DNA of 64,000 nt from Candidatus Hydrogenedentota bacterium. Its GTDB lineage: Bacteria > Hydrogenedentota > Hydrogenedentia > Hydrogenedentales > CAITNO01. The stretch lies in assembly GCA_903893795.1 (NCBI GenBank), contig CAITNO010000027.1, positions 23,281-87,280 on the forward strand, in the 5' to 3' direction. Under the pieces are notes generated by a model. It did no database searches, had not been told where the DNA came from, and was given only the letters and a program-made list of their open reading frames with translations. Shown piece by piece: positions 25,643 to 35,127 of the stretch (positions within the stretch are counted from its first letter, which is position 1; each line of letters starts with the position of its first letter). The position numbers and the translations under genes were made by a program.

Positions 25643-26488
25643 ATGCTGGGAATCAGGCGCAGGTTGATAACTCTGGTGGCGCTGTTGGGCGCATGCGCGG
25701 GCGCGGTTGCGGCCGATGATGCCGCCGCCAATGCGGCCAAAACGGCCCGCCAGGACCAGACCGTCGTGTTGTTGCACGGCATGGGCCGGGGCCGGGCCTC
25801 GCTCTGGGTGCTGGAAACGCGCCTGAAGACGGCCGGATTCCGCACGGTAAGCTTTCCCTATGTCACCCATGCCCGCTCGCTCGACCAACTCTCGGACGAC
25901 CTGATCAAGTTCATCAAGGAAAATGTCAAGACACCGAGCTACTGCATTATCGGCCACTCACTGGGCAACATTATCGTGCGCAACAGTTTTCACAAGGAGA
26001 TGCCGCCGGGATTGAAGCGGATTGTCATGCTCGCCCCGCCCAACCGGCCCGCCGACCTGGCCCGCGTGTTCAAGGACAACCCGGTGTACCGCTGGTTCAC
26101 CGGCGAGAGCGGACAACAGCTCGCCTCGGACGAGTTTTACAAGAACCTGCCCGTGCCCGCCGTCGAATTCGGCGTGATCGCGGGCGACCGCGGCCAGTCC
26201 GTTACCTTCAAGGAACCCAACGACGGGGTGATTACCGTCGAAAGCACCAAGCTGGACGGCATGAAGGCCTGGGTGCTGGTGCACCAGGCCCACACCTTCA
26301 TCATGAACAGCCGTCAGGTGGCGCAACTGTCCGTCCGCTTTCTTGAGCACGGCGACTTCGATGTGGAACCGGACCGCAAGGCCACGGAAACGGGCGGAAC
26401 GCTTTACTACGACATAGAGGACGGGCCCGACTCTGAAAAAAGGGAGGAGGGACAGACCGAACCGCCGCCCCCGGCGGCCAGTCCCTGA
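25643..26488 (+). CDS. Secreted alpha/beta hydrolase, lipase/esterase-like
   Basis: 281 aa with a signal peptide ending near AVAAD (about 24). The nucleophile elbow GHSLG is at 104-108 (S106) and the oxyanion-hole motif HGMGRG at 45-50. D194 in EPNDGVI and H217 in HQAHTF are the likely acid and base. The order and the PPNRPADL lid region resemble lipases of the PGAP1/LipA-type hydrolases. It probably cleaves ester bonds of lipids outside the cytoplasm. The C-terminus is an acidic, proline-rich tail (about 250-281). The ribosome-binding site AGGAAGG is 14 nt before the ATG, rather far. Confidence 0.82.
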   Translation: MLGIRRRLITLVALLGACAGAVAADDAAANAAKTARQDQTVVLLHGMGRGRASLWVLETRLKTAGFRTVSFPYVTHARSLDQLSDDLIKFIKENVKTPSYCIIGHSLGNIIVRNSFHKEMPPGLKRIVMLAPPNRPADLARVFKDNPVYRWFTGESGQQLASDEFYKNLPVPAVEFGVIAGDRGQSVTFKEPNDGVITVESTKLDGMKAWVLVHQAHTFIMNSRQVAQLSVRFLEHGDFDVEPDRKATETGGTLYYDIEDGPDSEKREEGQTEPPPPAASP

Positions 26489-26553
26489 TAGAGGCCCAAG
26501 GGCGGCAGGCGGGGGCGACGGCCCGCATTTTCGTGCAGAAAGGTGCTGAAACA

Positions 26554-27498
26554 TTGCGTATTCTGATCATCGGCGCAGGTTCCATGGGCTCGGCAGTGGG
26601 TGGATTCATGGCGGGGGCGGGACACCGTGTCACGCTGGTCGGACGGGCCGCGCATGTGGAGGCCATTGCAGCGCGGGGCCTGCGCGTCACCGGCATCTGG
26701 GGCGACCATTGTTTTACGGGCATGGATGCCCGCAGTTCCGCCGAGGGTCTGAGTTCCGGCGATTTTGATGTCGTCTTCATCACGGTGAAATCGTACGACA
26801 CGGCGGCGGCGCTCGAGGCCGCGGCCCCCGTGGTGGATGAAAACACGCTCGTGTGCGTTTACCAGAACGGGCTGGGCAACATCGAGCAGGCGGCCGCGCG
26901 TTTCAGCTGGGCGCGCACGGTCGGCACCCGCGCCATCTACGGCGTGCGGGTCACCGAACCCGGCGCCATCGTTGTCACGGTCATCGCCAGCCCCACCGCA
27001 CTCGGTGCGCCCCGGCCTGAAGGGCCCGTGGAGCGCGTGCGCGAACTCGCCGCGGCCCTGGACGCCGCCGGGCTGCCCACGGTGTATTCGGACCGCGTGG
27101 AAACGCTGCTTTGGGCCAAGGTCGCCTACAACTGCGCGCTCAATCCGCTCTCCGCCCTGCTGGACGCGCCCTATGGCGCCCTGCCCGAAATTCCCGAGGC
27201 GCGCCGGATGATGGACACCGTGATAGACGAACTGTATGCGGTGGGCCTGGCCCGCGGCGTGCTGCTGGACCCGCCCGACGCCGACGCCTACCGCGAACTT
27301 TTCTACCACCGGCTCGTGCCGCCCACAGCGGCCCACTATGCCAGCATGCACGAGGATTTCACGCGCAAACGCCGCACCGAAATTGACGCCCTGAACGGCG
27401 CGATTGTGCGCCTGGGCGCCGAGTGCGGCGTGCCCTGTCCGCTCAACGCATGGCTCACCGACCTGGTCCATGCGCGTGAAGCGGCGATGAGGAAGTAA
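26554..27498 (+). CDS. panE: 2-dehydropantoate 2-reductase family protein (PanE/ApbA)
   Basis: 314 aa if translation starts at TTG 26554, which gives the typical MRILIIGAGSMGS beginning; a GTG at 26533 would add seven residues. Rossmann motif GAGSMG (7-12) binds NADPH. VKSYDT (about 86-91) and the C-terminal all-helical domain with KVAYNCALNPLSAL carry the catalytic Lys and Asn pattern of ketopantoate reductases. The reaction would be reduction of ketopantoate to pantoate for coenzyme A synthesis. No other pantothenate genes lie nearby, so a related ketoacid reductase is possible. It ends directly before the YfhO-like gene. Confidence 0.85.
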   Translation: MRILIIGAGSMGSAVGGFMAGAGHRVTLVGRAAHVEAIAARGLRVTGIWGDHCFTGMDARSSAEGLSSGDFDVVFITVKSYDTAAALEAAAPVVDENTLVCVYQNGLGNIEQAAARFSWARTVGTRAIYGVRVTEPGAIVVTVIASPTALGAPRPEGPVERVRELAAALDAAGLPTVYSDRVETLLWAKVAYNCALNPLSALLDAPYGALPEIPEARRMMDTVIDELYAVGLARGVLLDPPDADAYRELFYHRLVPPTAAHYASMHEDFTRKRRTEIDALNGAIVRLGAECGVPCPLNAWLTDLVHAREAAMRK

Positions 27499-27504
27499 GT
27501 GCCC

Positions 27505-30195
27505 ATGGGCCGCAGGGGAACAGTGCGCGACAAAGGCCCGACCGGCACGGAGGCGCCTGTGGAGGCCTTCCTGTCGGCACCTCCCGAAGCGCCTACCGAA
27601 TCCACGCCGCCCGCCGCCCGTTTTGACCTATCCTTCTGCATGCTCGGCGTTTTCCTCATCGTATGCGCCATGGTGCTCACCTTTCGCTGGGCCATGAGCC
27701 CGGACAATGCGCGCTTTCTCGGCATCGGCGACGCCTGGGCCTATTACGGCCCCAGCCTGTCCTACATGGACCACGCCATCCATGAGGACCATGAACTGCC
27801 GCTTTGGAACCCGCTCTATTTCTGCGGCCAGCCCCACGCGGCCAACCCGCAGAGTTTTGTGTTCTATCCGCCCAACCTGCTGCGCAGCCTGCTGACCTTT
27901 CATCCCACGCCGCTCAGAACCCACGCGGGCATTGCGATCATGGTGCTGCTGCAGACCGTGGCGGCGGGCATCGGCGCGCTGCTGCTCGCGAGAAGGCACG
28001 GCTATTCCTACGGTGCCGCGCTGCTGGCGGCCTTCGCTTTTCCTTTCAGCGGGGCGCTCGTAACCCGGGCGATCGGCCACTGGATATTCCTGAACAGCAC
28101 CTGCTGGCTTCCGTGGGTGCTGCTTTGCGCCCACACCATGGTGCATGACCGCCACCGGCCCCGGCGCGTGGCGGCCGCCGCGGGAACGGGGCTCCTGTAT
28201 GGCGTGTGCATCCTGGGCGGCGTGCCGTCCCTGACCTTCATGGGCGGCCTGCTCCTCGGCGGCTACTGGCTGCTGGAAACCCTGGGTGAGGTCGTGCCTG
28301 CCGCGCAAAACAGCGGCGGCATGACCGCCCGGTCGCGCTGGACATCCGTCTGCAAAACACTCCTGTCCGGCGCCGCGCTCTTCGCGGGCGCCATGCTTGT
28401 TGCAGCCATGCTGGCCGCGCCGTTGCTGCTGCCGTTAAGCGAATTTGCCCGGCAGACCGGCCGGGCCGCCGCCGCTGCCGGCGTGGAGGATATCGCGCCG
28501 CTGGACTACGGCTGGAAACTCGTCAAGACACTCATATTTTATGAAGGCCATTCCTCCTACGAGGGCATTCGCGGCGGAGGCGCGGCGGTGATCTCCTTCG
28601 CCCTGCTGGCGCTGCTGCTGAAACCCCGCTGGAACGGGCTGCGCTGGATGCTGCTGTTTGCCCTGGTGTTGGACCTGAGCATTTCGGGGCCCTTGCTGTT
28701 TGGGCGCCTCGTCCGTGTCGTTGCCCCCTTCATCAGCAACAACCCCGGACGGGGCATGGCGGTGGGCTGCCTGCCCCTGGCGATGCTGGCCGGATGGGGG
28801 TTGGACACCGTCATGCAGGCTTCCGCAACGCTGCGGCGCAGGCTCGTTGCCTCGGCCCTCGTCGCCGTTGTCGGGGGTGCCGTGCTGGCGACGCTGTGGT
28901 TTGCCGCCCCCCCGGGCAACCACCCCGTGCCGCGCGTCGCGGTGGTCCTTCCCGCCATGGCCCTTGCGGCGGCCCTGCTCGGCCTGTGGCTGCGCGAGCG
29001 CCTGCTCACGGGCATTGTCACGGCCATGCTGGTGCTCGGCGAGGTGCTGGCGTGGAACACCGTGCTGCTTCCGGGCATGATGAATCCGGCGATGCTCTAC
29101 CCGTCCCCCCTGAAGAATCTCGCCTCAAGAACAAACTATGCGCTGGAGAACCGGCGCGCGACGGATCCTTCGCCCAACTCGCGCCTTTATCATCTCCTCT
29201 TCGCCATGAACGGCTATGACCCGCTGCACCTGCTGAAGACCAGGGAAGCCGTCACCCCCATCATGGCGCCGCCGGGCAAGTCCATGATGCGAAACATACA
29301 GGCGCACGAGTCCACCGCCCTGAGCCTGCGGGGCAACCTGTTTCTCAAACGGCGCTTCTGGCTGGCCCGGGAATACTGCCCCGAGCCGCTGCCCCCGCAT
29401 GGAAGACTCTACCCCTCGGCGCGCGTGGTGTTTCTGCCCGGCGCGCACGGTCTGCCGGTGCCCGCCGTGGCCATGGGCCAGATCCCCGAGACAGGCCTCT
29501 CGCGCAAAGAGAATGAAACCAGCCTTCTCAGCAACGGCCACCCGCTGCTGATTAAGCCGGAAATGATGAAGGACCCCAACACCACCGCCACCCTCGGCGA
29601 GGCCGTTCCGGGCGACCGGCATGCCTCCCTCTTCCTCACGGTGTCCGGTCAGGGCGTCCTGAAGCTTGTTCCCATCTTCAAGAACCACGCCACCGAAGAG
29701 ACGCAGTTTGGCATCCAGCGCGAAATCAAGCTGAAGACGGACGAACCCCAGACCCTCGAATTCCCCATGCCCGACAGCAAGGAGGCTCAGGTGCTCCTGC
29801 GCGTGGATTTCACCGAGCCCGCCCATGAACTGCTCATCACCGCCGCGGGCGTCGCCACCGACGGGGATGACGAGGACAGCCACATTCACATTGTGCGGCA
29901 AACGGCGAACCAGACCGACCTGCATCTCGCAGACCTCCCCGAAGCGCGGGTGTTGCTGTTTGTGGACAGCTACTATCCCGGATGGAAGGCCGCGGTGAAC
30001 GGAAAAGAGGTGCCCATCCTCCCGGCCAACAACGCCTTCAAGGCCATTGTCGTCCCTGCGGGCACCAGCGAGGTGCGCTTCTCCTTTTCTTCCACCCGCG
30101 TGACGATGGGCCTCGTGCCGGCGGGTATCGCGGTTAGTCTTTCCATCTTGGCCGTCTTAGCCGCGCTTCGAACACCCCACAGCGCGACAGTTTAA
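27505..30195 (+). CDS. YfhO-like multi-pass membrane protein
   Basis: 896 aa from ATG 27505, about 10 nt after AGGAAG; GTG 27499 is too close to that site. One N-terminal and about ten further membrane segments (to about residue 520) are followed by a large extracytoplasmic part. Family marks are YFCGQPHAANPQSFVFYPPN after the first helix and the C-terminal LFVDSYYPGWKAAVNGKEV. YfhO relatives help add sugars to lipoteichoic acid or act as GT-C-like transferases. Here a role in decorating an extracytoplasmic glycan is likely but not shown. The gene is adjacent to panE with no gap worth a promoter. Confidence 0.82.
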   Translation: MGRRGTVRDKGPTGTEAPVEAFLSAPPEAPTESTPPAARFDLSFCMLGVFLIVCAMVLTFRWAMSPDNARFLGIGDAWAYYGPSLSYMDHAIHEDHELPLWNPLYFCGQPHAANPQSFVFYPPNLLRSLLTFHPTPLRTHAGIAIMVLLQTVAAGIGALLLARRHGYSYGAALLAAFAFPFSGALVTRAIGHWIFLNSTCWLPWVLLCAHTMVHDRHRPRRVAAAAGTGLLYGVCILGGVPSLTFMGGLLLGGYWLLETLGEVVPAAQNSGGMTARSRWTSVCKTLLSGAALFAGAMLVAAMLAAPLLLPLSEFARQTGRAAAAAGVEDIAPLDYGWKLVKTLIFYEGHSSYEGIRGGGAAVISFALLALLLKPRWNGLRWMLLFALVLDLSISGPLLFGRLVRVVAPFISNNPGRGMAVGCLPLAMLAGWGLDTVMQASATLRRRLVASALVAVVGGAVLATLWFAAPPGNHPVPRVAVVLPAMALAAALLGLWLRERLLTGIVTAMLVLGEVLAWNTVLLPGMMNPAMLYPSPLKNLASRTNYALENRRATDPSPNSRLYHLLFAMNGYDPLHLLKTREAVTPIMAPPGKSMMRNIQAHESTALSLRGNLFLKRRFWLAREYCPEPLPPHGRLYPSARVVFLPGAHGLPVPAVAMGQIPETGLSRKENETSLLSNGHPLLIKPEMMKDPNTTATLGEAVPGDRHASLFLTVSGQGVLKLVPIFKNHATEETQFGIQREIKLKTDEPQTLEFPMPDSKEAQVLLRVDFTEPAHELLITAAGVATDGDDEDSHIHIVRQTANQTDLHLADLPEARVLLFVDSYYPGWKAAVNGKEVPILPANNAFKAIVVPAGTSEVRFSFSSTRVTMGLVPAGIAVSLSILAVLAALRTPHSATV

Positions 30196-30310
30196 CCCAA
30201 GGAAGCCCGCAGGGATGCCGGCGGTCCCAGTCCGTAGGGTGCGTGAAGTGCCGCGCCGCGGCACGGAACGCACCGTCCTGGCTTTCCCCGTGAGACGGCG
30301 CGCAGATGCC

Positions 30311-30340
30311 TTGCCCCGGCAGGGGCCGGTGTGGTTAGAT
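30311..30340 (+). promoter_or_regulatory. Weak candidate promoter for rhaA
   Basis: TTGCCC (30311-30316) with TTAGAT (30335-30340) after an 18-bp spacer. The -35 is the one used by lipase and trxA, but the -10 is poor. It would give a leader of about 55 nt. Confidence 0.33.
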
Positions 30341-30401
30341 AGTTGCACCGAAAAGAACCCGGTGCGGGGCCCTGCCCCGGCCGCGCAGAAAGGAAGACCC
30401 C

Positions 30402-31676
30402 ATGTTCACCTCGCCCAAGGAATCACTGGTCGAAAAATCTTTCGCCAACGCGAAAGAAAGCTACGCCGCCATTGGCGTGGACGCGGACGCGGCCATCGCC
30501 CGGCTCGCGGGAATCCCCGTTTCGCTGCACTGCTGGCAGGGCGACGATGTGGGCGGGTTTGAGAGCCTGAGCGCCGCATCGGGCGGCGGCATCCAGGCCA
30601 CGGGCAACTATCCCGGCAAGGCGCGGGGCCCGGAGCAGCTCCGCGCCGACGCGGACAAGGCGCTGAGCCTGATCCCCGGCAAACACCGTTTCAACCTCCA
30701 CGCCATGTACGCCGAAACGGACGGCAAGAAGGTTGACCGCGACGCGCTTCAGCCGGAGCATTTCCAGAACTGGATTGACTGGGCCAAGCAGAATGGGCTC
30801 GGTATAGACTTTAACCCGAGCTGTTTTGCCCACCCGAAAGCCGATGACGGATTCACGCTGTCGCACTACGACGCGGACACGCGCAAATTCTGGATTGACC
30901 ACTGCATCATCAGCCGCAAAATCGCCGAGCACATCGGCCGCGAACTGGGAAATCCCTGCGTGACCAACCTGTGGATTCCCGACGGATTCAAGGACATCCC
31001 GGTGGACCGCTACCGTTCGCGCGAACTGCTGCTGGAGTCGCTCGACGCGGTGTACGCCGTCCGCAGCGATCCCAAGGAAAACCTCGACGCCGTCGAGTCA
31101 AAACTCTTCGGCATTGGTTCGGAAAGCTGCGTCATCGGCTCCCATGAGTTCTACATGGGCTATGCCATCAGCCGCAACCTGCTGCTCACGCTCGACGCGG
31201 GCCATTTCCACCCGACCGAGGTGATCTCCGACAAGCTCAGTTCTGCGCTGCTCTACGTCGGCGAGATTCTGCTGCATGTGAGCCGCGGCGTCCGCTGGGA
31301 CAGCGACCACGTCGTCATCCTGAGCGACGAGCTCCGCGCCATCGCGGAGGAGATCATCCGGGGCGGCTTTGAGAACCGCGTGCATATCGGCCTCGACTTT
31401 TTCGACGCCAGCATCAACCGGCTGGCCGCATGGGTCATCGGCACGCGTAACATGATCCGCGCGCTGCTCATCGCCCTGCTTGAACCGACCGACACGCTGC
31501 GCGCCTTGGAGAAAGAGGGCAACTACACCGCCCGTCTCGCGCTGCTGGAGGAAATCAAGTCCCTGCCCTGGGGCGCCGTGTGGGATTACTACTGCCTGAA
31601 ACAGGGGGTTCCCGTGGGCAGCGGCTGGATGAATGACGTCCTCAAGTATGAGGAAGAGGTGCTGTCCAAGCGCTAA
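30402..31676 (+). CDS. rhaA: L-rhamnose isomerase
   Basis: 424 aa, close to the usual length. It converts L-rhamnose to L-rhamnulose in the cytoplasm. The barrel carries [14 protein letters not shown] (41-54), [13 protein letters not shown] (138-150), the metal ligand region [10 protein letters not shown] (264-273) and WDSDH (299-303) with D300 and D302. AAGGAAG lies 5 nt before the ATG. No rhamnulokinase or aldolase follows. The gene ends in a strong terminator and stands alone, so the rest of the pathway must be elsewhere. The nearby secreted glycan enzymes could supply rhamnose. Confidence 0.95.
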   Translation: MFTSPKESLVEKSFANAKESYAAIGVDADAAIARLAGIPVSLHCWQGDDVGGFESLSAASGGGIQATGNYPGKARGPEQLRADADKALSLIPGKHRFNLHAMYAETDGKKVDRDALQPEHFQNWIDWAKQNGLGIDFNPSCFAHPKADDGFTLSHYDADTRKFWIDHCIISRKIAEHIGRELGNPCVTNLWIPDGFKDIPVDRYRSRELLLESLDAVYAVRSDPKENLDAVESKLFGIGSESCVIGSHEFYMGYAISRNLLLTLDAGHFHPTEVISDKLSSALLYVGEILLHVSRGVRWDSDHVVILSDELRAIAEEIIRGGFENRVHIGLDFFDASINRLAAWVIGTRNMIRALLIALLEPTDTLRALEKEGNYTARLALLEEIKSLPWGAVWDYYCLKQGVPVGSGWMNDVLKYEEEVLSKR

Positions 31677-31692
31677 TCCGTTCCGTTGACAT

Positions 31693-31730
31693 ACGCCCCC
31701 GCGGCCGCAAGGCCCCGGGGGCGTTTCTGC
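31693..31730 (+). terminator. Intrinsic terminator after rhaA
   Basis: ACGCCCCCG (31693-31701) pairs with CGGGGGCGT (31716-31724). Inside, GGCC-GCAA-GGCC extends the stem after one C-C mismatch. TTTCTGCTT follows. It begins 16 nt after the rhaA stop. Confidence 0.85.
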
Positions 31731-31775
31731 TTCCGGGGACGAAGCGCAGACAGGAGTGTTCGGACAAGCCGCCCG

Positions 31776-31843
31776 TTTGGACTGCGGCGGCCTCGACGCC
31801 GCTTTGGCTGACATCGCGTGGTGGACCAGCCAAAGCGGTGTCG
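31776..31843. repeat. TTTGGA...GCTTTGG palindromic repeat, copy 1 with inverted partner
   Basis: The 32-nt unit 31776-31807 matches 63806-63837 at 29 of 32 positions. Each has an inner GCGGCG/CGCCGC stem. Immediately after it, 31828-31843 is the inverted partner of 31794-31809 (16-bp stem, one G-T pair), so two units face each other around an 18-nt centre. Confidence 0.8.
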
Positions 31844-31939
31844 CCGCTGCGCTCTGCCACCGGACTCCACAATGCTTCGCCCTGCGTCCCGCCGCAGACC
31901 CTGGCCATTTACACCCAAGAGAGAGTGACAAATATCGTT

Positions 31940-31969
31940 TTGCGATACTACACTGGTTTCATGTATATT
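31940..31969 (+). promoter_or_regulatory. Candidate promoter for the secreted repeat protein
   Basis: TTGCGA (31940-31945) and TATATT (31964-31969, 5 of 6) with an 18-bp spacer. It leaves a leader of nearly 300 nt before the ATG at 32266. Confidence 0.45.
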
Positions 31970-31980
31970 GCCCTTCTTGC

Positions 31981-32073
31981 GGGGATTAGGGTCCCCGGCA
32001 AAGACGGGAGCGACCGGGGCCCGGGTAAGGCCTCTGGAGGTGTGGGTATGTGTCCTGATCAAAGCCCAGACAC
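31981..32073 (+). promoter_or_regulatory. Structured leader with two mutually exclusive stems
   Basis: GGGGA (31981-31985) can pair with TCCCC (31992-31996), or CCCCGG (31993-31998) can pair with CCGGGG (32014-32019). The two stems share bases and exclude each other. Two more hairpins follow (CCTC-TG-GAGG at 32031-32040; GTGTC/GACAC at 32050-32073). It does not match a riboswitch class I can name. Confidence 0.3.
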
Positions 32074-32265
32074 GTGACGGGCCATTCTTGTCCAGCCTGC
32101 CATCATTGGCGCGTTCCGGCCCAGGACACCGGCAACGGAGCGCTCCATTCCACCCCCATGCGTATTGCCTGCCACCGAGCGTATATTGGCGGCGGCTGAC
32201 CCATGCCGCAGTGGCAAAACCGCTGAAATTCGAGGGAACCGAAACAACTGGAGGAGACCGACCCA

Positions 32266-34542
32266 ATGGGTACAGAATTCGCACGAAGCACCCGCATTTC
32301 AACCGGCTGCATGGCCATGCTGGTGATTGCTTTGGCGTGGTTGCAGGTGCCCGCCCAGGCGGGCTTTATCAGCAACGCCCCCCTCACCGACCCGTGGGTG
32401 ACGGACGGGGAGGTGAGCGCCATCGTGACGACACCAACCACCGTCTACCTGGGCGGGCACTTCACCTATGTGGGACCCTCCGGTTTGGGCAAGGGGGTGC
32501 CCCTGAACGCCGCAACAGGTGAGGCCCTTTCCATTCATCCCGAGGTGAACGCAAGGGTTCTCGCCAGCATCTCCGACGGGGCGGGTGGCTGGTACATCGG
32601 CGGTGAATTCACCCAGGTTGGCGCCATGACGCAAAACCGCCTCGCCCATATTCTGGCAGACGGCTCGCTGGACATCGGCTGGAATCCCGGCGCCAACGCC
32701 GTTGTTGAGTGCCTGGCCCTGTCGGGCTCCACGCTGTATGTCGGCGGCGCATTCACGACCATCGCGGGTCAGGCACGCAACGGCATTGCCGCGATCAATG
32801 CCGGCACGGGCCAGGCGACGGCCTGGGATCCCAATGCCGGCACGGGCCAGGTGGTCACCCTTGCTGTGTCGGGGACAAAAGTATACGTTGGCGGCCTGTT
32901 TACAACGATAGGCGGCCAGACGCGCAACAACATCGCCTCGCTCGACAGCGCCACGGGGCTTGCAACATCTTGGGACCCCAACTCGTCCGGTACGGTCTAC
33001 GCTCTGGTGGTGTCCGGAAACATCGTCTACGTCGGGGGTTATTTCACGAGCATCGGCGGACAGTCGCGAAACAGCATCGCCGCCATTGACGCCAGCAAGG
33101 GTGTTGCGACGCCTTGGAACCCCAACGCGGGCAATGTTGTCTACGCCCTGGCCCTTTCCGGGTCGACCCTGTACGCCGGCGGCAATTTCACCTGGATAGG
33201 CGGTCAGACGCGCAACAACATCGCCGCGATCGACACCACTTCCGGTCTTGCAACGGCGTGGGATCCCAATGCGAGCGGCGGTTCACCCACCTCGGTCAAC
33301 GCCCTGGCGCTGTCAGGGACGACGCTGTATGCAGGCGGCTGGTTTACGACCATCGGCGGCCAGACGCGCAACAACTTCGCCGCGCTTGACACGGCCACCG
33401 GCCTTGCCGCTGCATGGGACGACAACACGGACGGGCGGGTTTACGCCGTGGGGCTTTCAGGCTCGGCGCTGTATGTCGGGGGCTATTTCTCAAGCATCGG
33501 CGGGTGCATGCGCAAAGGTCTCGCCGCCATCAACGCGGCCACAGGCGTGCCGACCGACTGGAACCCGGGCATGACCGGCTCCAACTCCAATTTTATAGGC
33601 GCCCTGGCGCTGTCCGGCACGACGCTGTACGCCGGAGGCTATTTCTCGAGCATCGGCGGGCAAGCGCGAAACAGCCTCGCCGCAATAGACACCGAATCCG
33701 GTCTTGTGACCGCCTGGAACCCCGGCGATGAATCCAGCTATATCTACGGTCTGGCCGCGTCCGACACGACCGTGTACATCGGGGGAAGCTTCTCGAATAT
33801 CGGGGGACAGCCCCGAAACCGCCTCGCCGCAGTCGATGCCGTAACCGGCGCCGCGACCGCATGGAATCCCAGCCCGAGCGGGGGCGGCCTGTTCATCATT
33901 TCCCTGCTGCTGTCCGGAAGCACCGTGTATGTCGGGGGTGACTACACCAGCATCGGCGGTCAGCCACGGAACAGCCTTGCCGCGCTCGACGCCACCACGG
34001 GGGCGGCGACCGCGTGGAATCCCAATGTGGGCGGAACGGTCCCGCGCGTCCATGCCCTGGCATTGTCCGGCACGAAACTGTACGCCGCAGGCCAGTTTGC
34101 GAGCGTCGGCGGTCTGACGCGGAACCACATCGCGGCGATCGATGCCACCACCGGCGCGCCAACCTCATGGAACCCCAACGCAGGCGGCAATGTTTTTGCC
34201 CTCGCGGTGTCCGGGACAACGATCTGCGCCGGAGGCCTCTTCACGACCATCGGCGGCCTGTCACGCAGCAATCTGGCGGGACTGGATGCCACCACCGGGA
34301 GCGCAACCGCGTGGAACCCCGGGGCATATGCGGAAGTGGACGCCCTGGCGACGCTTGGGTCGTCGGTCTGTGTCGGAGGCGCTTTCGACCGTTTCGGCAG
34401 CGCGGCCGGCACGGTGGCGCGCAAGGGTTTCGCGGTGTTCCCGCCCGACACCACGCCGCCCACAGGCACGATTGTCATCAACAACAACCGCTCCGCGACG
34501 AATTCGGCCAATGTCACCCTGGCGTTGACCTGGAATGACTGA
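32266..34542 (+). CDS. Secreted repeat protein (delta-60-like / beta-propeller), truncated by in-frame TGA
   Basis: 758 aa to the first stop. A signal peptide ends at VPAQAG (about 33). Roughly a dozen repeats of about 53 residues follow, each with LSGTTLYAGG, FTTIGGQTRNNIAAID and TGLATAWDPNA, forming a beta-propeller or solenoid. The repeats are close at DNA level, so slippage or recombination is possible. GGAGGAG is 9 nt before the ATG. The frame continues beyond the TGA at 34540-34542 into another 158 codons of matching domain (34543-35016). The TGA replaces what looks like a Gly codon in TWND-x-ASGSG, so the intact protein would be about 916 aa. Probably a cell-surface or secreted adhesive protein. 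Confidence 0.8.
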   Translation: MGTEFARSTRISTGCMAMLVIALAWLQVPAQAGFISNAPLTDPWVTDGEVSAIVTTPTTVYLGGHFTYVGPSGLGKGVPLNAATGEALSIHPEVNARVLASISDGAGGWYIGGEFTQVGAMTQNRLAHILADGSLDIGWNPGANAVVECLALSGSTLYVGGAFTTIAGQARNGIAAINAGTGQATAWDPNAGTGQVVTLAVSGTKVYVGGLFTTIGGQTRNNIASLDSATGLATSWDPNSSGTVYALVVSGNIVYVGGYFTSIGGQSRNSIAAIDASKGVATPWNPNAGNVVYALALSGSTLYAGGNFTWIGGQTRNNIAAIDTTSGLATAWDPNASGGSPTSVNALALSGTTLYAGGWFTTIGGQTRNNFAALDTATGLAAAWDDNTDGRVYAVGLSGSALYVGGYFSSIGGCMRKGLAAINAATGVPTDWNPGMTGSNSNFIGALALSGTTLYAGGYFSSIGGQARNSLAAIDTESGLVTAWNPGDESSYIYGLAASDTTVYIGGSFSNIGGQPRNRLAAVDAVTGAATAWNPSPSGGGLFIISLLLSGSTVYVGGDYTSIGGQPRNSLAALDATTGAATAWNPNVGGTVPRVHALALSGTKLYAAGQFASVGGLTRNHIAAIDATTGAPTSWNPNAGGNVFALAVSGTTICAGGLFTTIGGLSRSNLAGLDATTGSATAWNPGAYAEVDALATLGSSVCVGGAFDRFGSAAGTVARKGFAVFPPDTTPPTGTIVINNNRSATNSANVTLALTWND

Positions 34543-34557
34543 GCCAGCGGTTCGGGC

Positions 34558-35016
34558 GTGGGTTCCATGCGTTTCAGCAACGACGGGTCGAACTGGTCCG
34601 CCTGGGAGTCCGCAGTGGCGTCGCGCGCCTACGTGCTCCCCGCCGGTGACGGCTACAAGACGGTGCGCGTGCAGTACCTGGACAAGGCGAACAACCGTTC
34701 GGCCATATGCAGCGACTTCATCCGCCTCGACACGACGGCGCCGACCGGCAGCATCCTCATCAACAACGGCGCGTCGACCACGACGACCCTGTCCGTTACG
34801 CTGAACCTGACCTGGGCCGACGCGGGTGCGGGCGTGTCGCGTGTCCGATTCAGCGACAACGGGTCCACCTGGACGCCATGGATGACCCAGTCACCCATCC
34901 GTGAGTACACCCTTCCCGACGGTCTGGGCTACCACACGGTGCGCGCTCAGTTCCGGGACGGTGCGGACAATTACTCCCCCGGCTACAACGACTACATCAA
35001 GGTCGTGGCGCCGTGA
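34558..35016 (+). pseudogene. C-terminal remainder of the secreted repeat protein, after the in-frame TGA
   Basis: Same frame as 32266-34542. It contains the end of one and the whole of a second roughly 80-residue Ig-like domain (MRFSNDGSNWSAWE... and VRFSDNGSTWTPWM..., each after APTGSILINN-type linkers). The GTG at 34558 has no ribosome-binding site and no signal peptide, so it is unlikely to be translated on its own. It would be reached only by readthrough, or it is dead. Confidence 0.7.
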
Positions 35017-35051
35017 AGTTCCGCGCCTGAGGCAATATCCCGATGAATGAC

Positions 35052-35090
35052 GCCCCATGGCTCTCCTGGCGGAGGGTCATGGGGCTTTTC
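35052..35090 (+). terminator. Intrinsic terminator after the repeat-protein gene
   Basis: GCCCCATG (35052-35059) pairs with CATGGGGC (35078-35085). An inner CTCC-TGGC-GGAG stem strengthens it and TTTT follows. The terminator lies after the second fragment, which supports the view that both parts were one gene. Confidence 0.8.
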
Positions 35091-35127
35091 GTTGCAAGAT
35101 TCCGGCATTCCGTCCGTAGTGAATCGG

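Larger units (their letters stand above)
31677..32265. other. 589-bp intergenic region: terminator, palindromes, promoter and structured leader
   Basis: No coding frame is credible here. In order it holds the rhaA terminator, a 32-nt palindromic repeat with an inverted degenerate copy (31776-31857), a candidate promoter (31940-31969) and a leader with mutually exclusive stems (31981-32073) before the secreted repeat protein. Confidence 0.6.

Noticed and set aside
31981..32073. Cyclic-di-GMP or TPP riboswitch
   Set aside because: The hallmark conserved words of these classes are absent; only generic competing stems are seen.
34540..34542. Genome-wide UGA recoding (Gly or Trp) suggested by the in-frame TGA
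   Set aside because: Numerous intact genes in the window end with TGA, several overlapping the next start as ATGA, so TGA is a normal stop here.
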